Shown here in pieces: positions 1 through 6,639 of a DNA stretch of 28,895 nt. How positions within the stretch are numbered: position 1 is the first letter of the stretch; each line of letters begins with the position of its first letter. This stretch comes from Lactonifactor sp. BIOML-A5 (GTDB lineage: Bacteria; Bacillota; Clostridia; Lachnospirales; Lachnospiraceae): assembly GCF_009677585.1 (NCBI RefSeq), contig NZ_WKYV01000045.1:1-28895 (forward strand), in the 5' to 3' direction. A model generated the notes under the pieces. The model searched no databases and was not told the DNA's origin. It was given only the letters and a program-made list of their open reading frames with translations. The position numbers and the translations under genes were made by a program.

Positions 1-8
1 ATAATTTT

Positions 9-48
9 CAGGGGCAGGCGTGATTCGTATGAATCACGCCTGCCCCTG
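9..48 (-). terminator. Long perfect hairpin downstream of the SDR gene
   Basis: Two perfectly complementary 18-base arms (9-26 and 31-48) flank a 4-base GTAT loop. The hairpin lies about 30 bases past the stop codon of the minus-strand SDR gene, where a terminator is expected. Read on the minus strand it is followed by GAAAATTAT, and on the plus strand by TGTGTAGG, so neither side has a real U-tract. It is best seen as an RNA 3'-end hairpin or a weak terminator; a dispersed palindromic repeat is the alternative. Confidence 0.5.
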
Positions 49-79
49 TGTAGGGCTATCTATTTCCCGACAGCCCCTT

Positions 80-847
80 TTAGCCGACAAAACCTCCGTC
101 CACGGAGATAACAGCACCTGTAATATAAGAACTCATATCACTGGCCAGAAATAAGAATGCATTGGCAATGTCCTGAGGCTTTCCAAGCATCTGAAGCGGA
201 ATACCTGCTGCCAGAGACTTTACGACATTTTGATCCAGCGCCGCAACCATATCCGTTTCAATGATTCCGGGAGCCACTGCATTGACCCGGATACCGTCTT
301 TCCCCAATTCCCTTGCAAGAGATTTGGTCAGTCCGTTCACAGCAAACTTGCTGGTAGGATAGGCACTTCCGATACGCTGGGCATACAGACTGACCATGGA
401 ACTGGTGTTTAATATTACACCTTTCTTCTTATCCCGCATAATGGGGGCCACCGCCTTAGACATTTCAAAAACAGAGCGTAAATTAATGGTCATAACATCG
501 TTAAAATGGTCCCGTTCATAATCGTAAATAGAGCAGTTATCGCTGACTCCCGCATTGTTGATCAACACATCAATGCCGCCGAACTCTCTCTTGATTTCGG
601 AAACTGTTTTTTCAATTTCTTCCGGATTAGACAGATTGGGGTGATACCCCTTTACCGTATAAGAAGGGTTGATGGCTGCCAGTTTCTCCAGAGCCTGTGT
701 TACGGTTTCCTCTCTGGAACCGAAAAGGGCGACCTTAGCTCCCTGCGCTAAGAAAGCCTGAACGGTTTCAAAGCCAATGCCGCGGGTACCGCCTGTCACA
801 ATTACTACCTTGTCCTTGAGTGATGAAAATATGTTTCCGTTTTGCAT
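80..847 (-). CDS. Short-chain dehydrogenase/reductase (SDR), FabG/BaiA-like
   Basis: This is a 255-residue classical SDR, the usual length for the family. It probably catalyses NAD(P)(H)-dependent oxidation or reduction of a hydroxyl/keto group in the cytoplasm. The cofactor motif TGGTRGIG is at residues 18-25, NNAG at 97-100, and the catalytic Ser149/150, Tyr163 and Lys167 are in place (YPTSK). The C-terminus has the usual SYITGAVISVDGG segment. The ATG at 847 is preceded by AAGGAG at 9 bases. It is the last gene of a cassette behind the flavin ene-reductase, which suggests that the two act on the same compound (C=C reduction plus keto/alcohol exchange). Similarity in style to bile-acid BaiA is recalled from memory only. 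FabG or a sugar-alcohol dehydrogenase cannot be excluded, and the substrate is unknown. Confidence 0.9.
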   Translation of the reverse strand: MQNGNIFSSLKDKVVIVTGGTRGIGFETVQAFLAQGAKVALFGSREETVTQALEKLAAINPSYTVKGYHPNLSNPEEIEKTVSEIKREFGGIDVLINNAGVSDNCSIYDYERDHFNDVMTINLRSVFEMSKAVAPIMRDKKKGVILNTSSMVSLYAQRIGSAYPTSKFAVNGLTKSLARELGKDGIRVNAVAPGIIETDMVAALDQNVVKSLAAGIPLQMLGKPQDIANAFLFLASDMSSYITGAVISVDGGFVG

Positions 848-991
848 AAGATAAAACTCCTTTTTGTTTTATGTTATCACAGGAGACACCGAGGGCACAA
901 AGAATTCGCCGTACTCCCATTTATAGAAATCTTAGGGATACAAATTCCGGGAATCAGTCAAGCTCACATGACTGCCCGGCAGCAGTTTCTC
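848..991. other. Intergenic gap inside the SDR/ene-reductase cassette
   Basis: This is 144 bases between two minus-strand genes. It holds the SDR ribosome binding site and an imperfect inverted repeat: AGAAATCTT-AGG near 926-937, with its partner CCTAAAGATTTCT at about 991-1003 overlapping the reductase stop codon. I see no convincing internal promoter or U-tract terminator. The SDR is therefore probably cotranscribed with the reductase, with possible RNA processing in the gap. Confidence 0.35.
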
Positions 992-2989
992 CTAAAGATT
1001 TCTCGCAAGCTCATAGGCATTCCAGACCGCATACATAATATTGCTGACATGTTCCGCGTCTCCCAGAAGATGTACATAGGGCATCTCCTCCCTCACCTGT
1101 TCGTAAAGGTTCTTTTCAGATGCATACCCTACCGCACAGATTACAGTATCCGCTGCTACTACCTTATCGCCCTGAGGCGTTCTGACGGCACATCCCTCTG
1201 CCGATTTGCCGGTGACACAGCTTCCGGTCAGGACTTCCACGCCGTGGTAAACAAGAAGATCTCTGAGCATATCACTGTTAGCGGAGCAAAGAGGGCCGCC
1301 TACACTTAAGATGTCAGGCTGCAGTTCTACAATGGTAACCTCCGTTCCCTTCTCCTTTTTCAGCCAAAGAGCTGTCTCACAGCCAACCAGCCCCCCTCCG
1401 ATTACAACCGTGGAAGCTCCGGCTTCTCTTTTACCGGTCAGAACCTCCTCTGCTGCCAGCAGTTCCGCCCCGGGAACCGACAGCATCTTTGGCTTTGAAC
1501 CGGTAGCAAGGATAATTTCATCCGCAGGCGACTGCTTCAGTTCCTCTGGGGAAACAGCAGTATTTACTTGTATGTGCACGCCCAGCATTTTTAGCTGCAG
1601 TTCGTACCAGCGGATCAGTGCATGGTCATCCTCCTTAAAGGAGGGTGCCCCTCCGGGAATCAGATTGCCGCCCAGGTTTGGAGATTTCTCATATAAAGTA
1701 ACTTCATGGCCCCGGAGTGCACTGACTCTTGCAGCTTCCATACCGGCGACACCGCCCCCTACAATCCATATTTGTTTTTTATGAAGAGCAGGCGGTATGC
1801 CGTACTCATTTTCCCTGCCGCAGGCAGGATTCACTGCACAGGAAATCTGTGCATAAGCAGCCAGTCTCCCCATACATCCTTCCTGGCAGGACAGGCATGG
1901 GCGCACCTGCCGGAATTCTCCCCGCATAATTTTGTTGGGGATATCCGGATCTGCCAGGAGAGGTCTGCCGAGGGCAACCATGTCTGTCTGTTTATTTCTC
2001 ACCGCATCGCTGGCCAGATCCGGATTCTCCATACGTCCTGCTGTGATTACCGGAATGTCCACTGCTTGTTTGAGTATCTCATTATAGGGCAGGTACATCC
2101 CCTTCTCATGATACATAGGGGGATGATTCCAGTACCAGGAGTCATAAGTTCCCACATCCGCATTCAGGGCATCATACCCCGCGTCTGCCAGAATTCTTGC
2201 GGCTTCCTTTCCCTCCTCAATATCACGTCCGGCCTCTGTGAATTCTTCCCCGGGCAGTCCGCCCTTTCTCCAGTCTTTCACAAAGCTTTTCAGGCTGTAT
2301 CTGAGAGAGACCGGATAGTCCTCTCCGCAGGCTTCCTTTATCGCCTGGACAATCTCTGTAGCGAAACGAAGTCTGTTAACCAGGGAGCCGCCATATTCGT
2401 CTGTTCTGTGGTTATAAAAGGAAATAGCAAACTGATCGATCAGATATCCCTCATGGACGGCATGGATCTCTACCCCGTCAAATCCTGCTCTTTTACAGAT
2501 TGCCGCAGCTTCAGCAAACTTTTTCACATATGTATGAATTTCCTCCACAGTTAGTTCCCTGCAGATGACGTCATCCAGAAACCGATGGGGAATCGGGGAC
2601 GGAGCAACAGCCACTTTTCCTACAATGCTGGGTATACTGACGCGTCCGAATCCTCCGGAAAGCTGGGAGAAAATCTTTGCTCCATACGCGTGTACTCTCT
2701 CTGTCATTGGTTTTGCAGTCTTTATGAAATTAAGAGGATTGATGGTAGGACATGGCATTGACGGCATAACGCATTTTTCTATATCATTTTCCACATACGT
2801 GACACCTGTCATAATCAGTCCGGTACCGCCCTGTGCCCTCCTAACGTAATATTCTACCCCTTTTTGGTTATAACATCCCTGCTCGTCACAGAGACCTCCC
2901 GGTCCCATAGGAGCCATAACATACCGGTTTTTTATCTTTACTTTTCCTATGCTCACAGGCTCAAAAAGAATCTTATGCTTTTCTTCCAT
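992..2989 (-). CDS. Flavin/4Fe-4S ene-reductase (enoate reductase/BaiCD/2,4-dienoyl-CoA reductase type)
   Basis: This 665-residue protein has the full three-part architecture of the family. An old-yellow-enzyme TIM barrel (about 1-360) binds FMN and carries His176/His179 in the HAVHEGYLIDQF segment. A 4Fe-4S ligand set is Cys365, Cys368, Cys372 and Cys384 (CxxCx3Cx11C). The C-terminal FAD/NAD(P) half has dinucleotide-binding GGG motifs at about 411 and 531. Such enzymes pass electrons from NAD(P)H through FAD, the cluster and FMN to an activated C=C bond of an enoate, dienoyl-CoA or 3-oxo-4-ene steroid. The HEGYLxDQF form is, from memory, typical of the clostridial enoate reductase/BaiCD branch rather than of E. 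coli FadH. The ATG at 2989 follows GAGGGA. A MerR-type promoter lies just upstream and the SDR gene follows. The substrate cannot be read from sequence. Confidence 0.9.
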   Translation of the reverse strand: MEEKHKILFEPVSIGKVKIKNRYVMAPMGPGGLCDEQGCYNQKGVEYYVRRAQGGTGLIMTGVTYVENDIEKCVMPSMPCPTINPLNFIKTAKPMTERVHAYGAKIFSQLSGGFGRVSIPSIVGKVAVAPSPIPHRFLDDVICRELTVEEIHTYVKKFAEAAAICKRAGFDGVEIHAVHEGYLIDQFAISFYNHRTDEYGGSLVNRLRFATEIVQAIKEACGEDYPVSLRYSLKSFVKDWRKGGLPGEEFTEAGRDIEEGKEAARILADAGYDALNADVGTYDSWYWNHPPMYHEKGMYLPYNEILKQAVDIPVITAGRMENPDLASDAVRNKQTDMVALGRPLLADPDIPNKIMRGEFRQVRPCLSCQEGCMGRLAAYAQISCAVNPACGRENEYGIPPALHKKQIWIVGGGVAGMEAARVSALRGHEVTLYEKSPNLGGNLIPGGAPSFKEDDHALIRWYELQLKMLGVHIQVNTAVSPEELKQSPADEIILATGSKPKMLSVPGAELLAAEEVLTGKREAGASTVVIGGGLVGCETALWLKKEKGTEVTIVELQPDILSVGGPLCSANSDMLRDLLVYHGVEVLTGSCVTGKSAEGCAVRTPQGDKVVAADTVICAVGYASEKNLYEQVREEMPYVHLLGDAEHVSNIMYAVWNAYELARNL

Positions 2990-3058
2990 TTAGAATCATC
3001 CCTCACTATATATGCAGAGTAATTGGTTGCAAAAAGACTGGATCCATCTTTATCATTT

Positions 3059-3089
3059 ACTATAGCACATAAAGTTCCTTTACCTGCAA
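3059..3089 (-). promoter_or_regulatory. MerR-type promoter with 19-base spacer and dyad operator
   Basis: On the minus strand the -35 is TTGCAG (3084-3089) and the -10 is TATAGT (3059-3064), separated by exactly 19 bases. MerR-family activators typically work on promoters with such over-long spacers. The spacer contains a dyad, TAAAG-TTC-CTTTA (3070-3082), which extends outward with GCA/TGC at 3065-3067 and 3085-3087. It lies between the MerR gene and the ene-reductase start and should drive the reductase and SDR genes. Confidence 0.75.
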
Positions 3090-3107
3090 GTCTTAATTGA
3101 GAATTCT

Positions 3108-3902
3108 TTAACAAATAGGAAGCCATAGCTCTACATAGGTATGAAGATGCTGTCCCTCCTCAACTTCTACCAGGAGAATCTTTCCCCAGGGGTTTCCTTT
3201 TAAATGAAATCCTCTCTCCCCGATATATGCTAAGGGCTTTTCAAAGCATTTCTGAGGAGAGTATACAAAATCCTCTTCTGCCTTCACAATGGTATGCACG
3301 CAGGATGCTGACGGGATTTCTTTTTTGTACAGATCCACACAAAGAAGCTCCTCACTGCAGCTCTTTACAGATACCAGATATCCAAAACCTGCTTCATCTC
3401 CCTCTGCCTTTTGAAGCGCCAGACAGACATTCGGCATATCCTTGACCCATTTCTGGGCTTCCATCTGTTTTTTTCTGTCTTTTGGAAGCCATCCTCCTGC
3501 TTTGTCCTGTACAAAAATAACAGCCGGTGATTTATCAAATTCATACTTACCCGCAAGACTCTCAATGAGCTCCATACTGCTTAGATGCTGTTCTATATCG
3601 GATGCCAGATTCCGGTAGAATTCTGCCTTCTCCAATGCCTTCTCTTTTGCCTTCTCTACTCTCCCTTTTATTACTCTCCAGTCATTTTCCCTGCCGCTGA
3701 ACTGCGTGATAATCTGTTTCATGGGAATCTCCATAGAGCGATACTTCATATAGGACAGCAGGCGGAATACATCCTCCTCATCATAATACCGGTGACCGTT
3801 TTTCTCTTTACCGGCGCTGATTAGCTGCTCCTTTTCGAAATAGCGGATGGCGCTGGTGGTAATCCCCAGCATCTTCGCTATGTCAGTAATACCGTAATGC
3901 AT
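3108..3902 (-). CDS. MerR-family regulator with GyrI/BmrR-like effector domain
   Basis: This is a 264-residue regulator. The N-terminal winged helix-turn-helix (about 1-70) has the MerR signature TSAIRYFEKEQL and NGHRYYDEEDV. A coiled-coil dimerisation helix follows (about 75-115). The C-terminal region (about 120-264) looks like the GyrI-like ligand domain of BmrR/TipA-type regulators and ends in HTYVELWLPI. Metal-sensing MerR proteins are much shorter and carry paired cysteines near the end, so a small organic inducer is more likely. The gene lies directly upstream of, and in line with, the ene-reductase gene, and the gap carries a 19-base-spacer promoter. The likely role is to sense the substrate and twist that promoter open. 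The gene follows tetR by 52 bases, so the two may be cotranscribed. Confidence 0.88.
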   Translation of the reverse strand: MHYGITDIAKMLGITTSAIRYFEKEQLISAGKEKNGHRYYDEEDVFRLLSYMKYRSMEIPMKQIITQFSGRENDWRVIKGRVEKAKEKALEKAEFYRNLASDIEQHLSSMELIESLAGKYEFDKSPAVIFVQDKAGGWLPKDRKKQMEAQKWVKDMPNVCLALQKAEGDEAGFGYLVSVKSCSEELLCVDLYKKEIPSASCVHTIVKAEEDFVYSPQKCFEKPLAYIGERGFHLKGNPWGKILLVEVEEGQHLHTYVELWLPIC

Positions 3903-3954
3903 GTTCTTTCCTCCCCAGCTAAAGCTGCTTTAGCTGTTCATTTCCCACAGCCTG

Positions 3955-4518
3955 TTACAGTATGGGTTGAATCACTGCCAGATAGCATTTGGCCAGTTCC
4001 TCCGGGGACTGTTTCAGCCCATTTCGAATCCACCACTGCACCATGGTGACAAAGCTTCCCGAGATATGATTCATCAAAAATTCCTCCGGAACCTTTGTAT
4101 TCTTTCTCTCCATATGGGTAAGCAGACATTTTTCAACAAGCTGATTCAGATATTGCTTGAAATAGGATAAAAAAATCTCCCCGCTTTCACTGTTTAAAAT
4201 CCCCGTAATGTTCCTCTTATTGTCCCTGAGATGGTAAAGAATATGAGTAATCACCACATCCGGACTTCCCTGTGTCAAAGAAAAGTCATGGGTGCTCTCC
4301 ATTCCCAGATGCTCTGAGAATACATGTCCGAACAAATCCGTACACATCTCCCCCAACAGTTCGTCCTTCGTCTGAAAATGTGCGTAGAACGTGCTCCGCC
4401 CTACATTCGCCTCATCGATAATCTCCTGTACGGTGATCTTAGTATAGCTTTTCTGGGAAAGCAGCGTGCCGAATGCTGTAAAAATGGCATCTCTGGATTT
4501 TTGCTGTCTTCGATCCAT
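3955..4518 (-). CDS. TetR/AcrR-family transcriptional regulator
   Basis: The protein has about 187 residues. The N-terminal helix-turn-helix (about 8-55) is classical: ITVQEIIDEANVGRSTFYAHFQTKDEL. The C-terminal helical part (about 70-187) binds an unknown ligand and resembles the TetR_C_7-type domain of small Firmicutes regulators. Two ATGs lie six bases apart (4524 and 4518). The GGAAAGG ribosome binding site abuts the first but sits six bases from the second, so 4518 is chosen. The gene diverges from the P-type ATPase across 176 bases and precedes the MerR gene on the same strand. It could control itself, the redox cassette, the ATPase or all three; the sequence does not decide. Confidence 0.88.
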   Translation of the reverse strand: MDRRQQKSRDAIFTAFGTLLSQKSYTKITVQEIIDEANVGRSTFYAHFQTKDELLGEMCTDLFGHVFSEHLGMESTHDFSLTQGSPDVVITHILYHLRDNKRNITGILNSESGEIFLSYFKQYLNQLVEKCLLTHMERKNTKVPEEFLMNHISGSFVTMVQWWIRNGLKQSPEELAKCYLAVIQPIL

Positions 4519-4583
4519 AGTCATCCTTTCCTGTACAAAAATATCAAATTGTTCGGTATCATACAGGCAGACAACATTGTTTC

Positions 4584-4613
4584 TTGATTGACTCGTCTGT
4601 CCTGACCTATAAT
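4584..4613 (+). promoter_or_regulatory. Candidate promoter for the P-type ATPase
   Basis: TTGATT (4584-4589) and TATAAT (4608-4613) are separated by 18 bases on the plus strand, leaving a leader of about 75 bases before the ATPase start. A short imperfect dyad GAC-TCGTCT-GTC lies in the spacer and could be an operator for the divergent TetR protein. The rest of the 4519-4694 gap is AT-rich, and no clear minus-strand promoter stands out. Confidence 0.45.
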
Positions 4614-4694
4614 AATATCAAACACATTGTACCATATCATATAAAGTGTACTCTATAATTTCTTAAAAAACAAGGGTTATAAAGGAGGCCGCCT

Positions 4695-6590
4695 ATGTTA
4701 AAAAAGCTGTGTATTCTATGTTCCGGATGGAAAATAACTGTTGTATCCGGCATTTTTCTGCTTTTCAGTCTGTTTCTCATACTAACAGGAACTAAACCTT
4801 CCCTGGATCCTGCCTGGTTAACCGTATTCCTTTCAGGATATCCTCTTCTGTATCTTGCTCTGACCAGACTGTTTTATAAAAAATGGATTTCATCTGCGCT
4901 CTTAATTTCCATCGCCATGGTTGCTTCTCTGTGCATCGGAGAGCTGTTTGCGGCCGGAGAAGTTGCCTTTATTATGGCAATCGGTGCAATCCTGGAAGAT
5001 ATGACCGTAAACCGCGCGAAAAAAGGGCTCTCAAGCCTCATGGCACTGGCACCTGCAGAAGGCCGGAGACTGAAAAAGGAACAGGGTTCCTGGAAACAAG
5101 AGCTTATTCCTGCTGCTCAGATTCGGATCGGTGATCTTCTCCGCGTCCTTCCAGGTGAAACCATACCGGTGGACGGTGTCATCGTCTCCGGCGATACCTC
5201 CGTAGACCAGTCTGTTATAACAGGGGAATCTATCCCCGCCGACAAAGGTACAGGTGATGATGTTTTCTGCGGTACCCTGAACTGCTTTGGCTCCATTGAC
5301 ATGGAAGCAACCTGTGTGGGCAAAGACTCTTCTCTCCAGAGGCTTATCCGGATGGTAAGGGACGCAGAAGACAGCAAAGCACCTATGCAGCGGATTGCCG
5401 ACCAGTGGTCTGTATGGCTGGTACCCATCGCCCTTCTCATCGCAGCGGGTACCTTTGCTGTAAATCTCTCCCTTGGCCTTCCTGTGATGGCTGCCCTGAA
5501 CCGGGGGGTAACCGTTCTCGTCGTCTTCTGTCCCTGCGCCCTTGCCCTGGCAGCCCCCACCTCCGTTGTGGCAGCTATCGGCCAGGCCACGAAACAGGGA
5601 GTAATTATTAAGTCCGGAGAAGCTCTGGAAGCAATGGGGAAGGTGGATACCATTGCCTTTGACAAAACAGGAACCCTCACCCTGGGAAAATTGGAAGTCA
5701 GCGACGTTATTCCATTTTCGGATGCCCTGGATAAGCAAACCCTTCTGGCCATTGCAGCCTCAGCAGAGGCAAGAAGTGAGCATCCGCTGGGAAAAGCCAT
5801 CGCCGCATATGCAGAGGAAAGGGGAATATCTCTCTGGAGCTCTGAGAACTTTCATATGGAACCCGGAAAAGGAATTTCCTCTGAAGTCTCGGGAAAAACC
5901 ATATACTGCGGCAGCCCAAACTATTTGTCAGAACACAGAATTCAGCTCTCTTCTAAAGAAAAAAAGATATTGGAGCAGCTTGGCGCACAGGGAAAAGCTG
6001 CCGTACTTGTGGCTGATAGGGATTCCTGTCTGGGCGTTCTTGCTCTCTTTGATGTGATGCGTCCATCTGTCCGGAGCATGGTGTGCCGGCTCACCAAAAT
6101 GGATACAGAGACCATCCTGCTAAGCGGAGACAACCGGAAAGCGGCTCTTTACTTTGGGCAGCAGGCAGGCATCAAATCCGTCCTGGGAGAATTGCTTCCG
6201 GAAGAGAAGGTGGGTTACATTTCACAGCTTAAGCAAAAAGGGCGGACGGTCTGCATGATTGGAGACGGGATAAACGATGCTCCCGCCCTTAAAACAGCCG
6301 ATGTAGGGGTGGCCATGGGCAGTATGGGCAGCGATATTGCCGTAGAGGCTGCCGATATTGCCCTCATGAGTGATGATATCTCTAAGATTCCTTATCTGAA
6401 GCGCCTCGCCCGTTCCACACTCCGTACCATTAAGGGAAATATTGCCGCATCCATGTGCATTAATGCTGCTGCCGTCACACTTTCTGCTTTTGGAGTACTG
6501 AATCCAGTTACAGGGGCCCTGGTGCACAATGCAGGTTCTGTTTTAGTAGTCCTCAATGCCGCACTGCTCTATGACAGAAAGTTTCCGTAG
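4695..6590 (+). CDS. Heavy-metal translocating P1B-type ATPase without N-terminal metal-binding domain
   Basis: This is a 631-residue membrane pump driven by ATP. It begins almost directly with transmembrane helices; no HMA/GMTCxxC domain precedes them, so the protein is shorter than ZntA or CopA. Visible landmarks are the actuator TGES (about 176-179), the transmembrane metal site CPC (279-281) followed by ALALAAPTS, the phosphorylation motif DKTGTLT (Asp323), the P1B nucleotide-domain SEHPLGKAI, and the hinge GDGINDAP (about 523-530). The last helix carries HNAGS (about 611-615). The CPC core fits Cu+, Zn2+/Cd2+ or CtpC-like transporters, but ALALAAP and HNAGS are not the classic CopA or ZntA patterns, so the ion is left open. 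A strong AAAGGAGG site precedes the ATG. The divergent TetR gene is a candidate regulator. Confidence 0.93.
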   Translation: MLKKLCILCSGWKITVVSGIFLLFSLFLILTGTKPSLDPAWLTVFLSGYPLLYLALTRLFYKKWISSALLISIAMVASLCIGELFAAGEVAFIMAIGAILEDMTVNRAKKGLSSLMALAPAEGRRLKKEQGSWKQELIPAAQIRIGDLLRVLPGETIPVDGVIVSGDTSVDQSVITGESIPADKGTGDDVFCGTLNCFGSIDMEATCVGKDSSLQRLIRMVRDAEDSKAPMQRIADQWSVWLVPIALLIAAGTFAVNLSLGLPVMAALNRGVTVLVVFCPCALALAAPTSVVAAIGQATKQGVIIKSGEALEAMGKVDTIAFDKTGTLTLGKLEVSDVIPFSDALDKQTLLAIAASAEARSEHPLGKAIAAYAEERGISLWSSENFHMEPGKGISSEVSGKTIYCGSPNYLSEHRIQLSSKEKKILEQLGAQGKAAVLVADRDSCLGVLALFDVMRPSVRSMVCRLTKMDTETILLSGDNRKAALYFGQQAGIKSVLGELLPEEKVGYISQLKQKGRTVCMIGDGINDAPALKTADVGVAMGSMGSDIAVEAADIALMSDDISKIPYLKRLARSTLRTIKGNIAASMCINAAAVTLSAFGVLNPVTGALVHNAGSVLVVLNAALLYDRKFP

Positions 6591-6603
6591 CAATTCCACT
6601 GGA

Positions 6604-6639
6604 AAACCACCGTCCCCTCTCTATGTGGGATGGTGGTTT
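6604..6639. terminator. Hairpin between convergent genes, possible bidirectional terminator
   Basis: Arms 6604-6616 and 6627-6639 pair over 13 positions with one G-U. The hairpin lies 14 bases after the ATPase stop and overlaps the last codon of the convergent GGDEF-EAL gene. T-runs are short on both sides (GGTTTA on plus, GGTTTTCC on minus), so termination strength is uncertain. Confidence 0.6.

Noticed and set aside
80..2989. Naming the SDR and reductase baiA and baiCD
   Set aside because: Only general family resemblance is visible; none of the other bai genes is nearby and close paralogues with other substrates are common.
3108..3902. Metal-sensing role for the MerR protein because of the nearby metal ATPase
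   Set aside because: The protein is long with a ligand-binding-type C-terminal domain and lacks the terminal cysteine pattern of metal sensors; its dyad promoter faces the redox genes, not the ATPase.
5031..5800. Long minus-strand open frames inside the P-type ATPase gene
   Set aside because: They are antisense to a complete, motif-rich gene and have no family features or ribosome sites.
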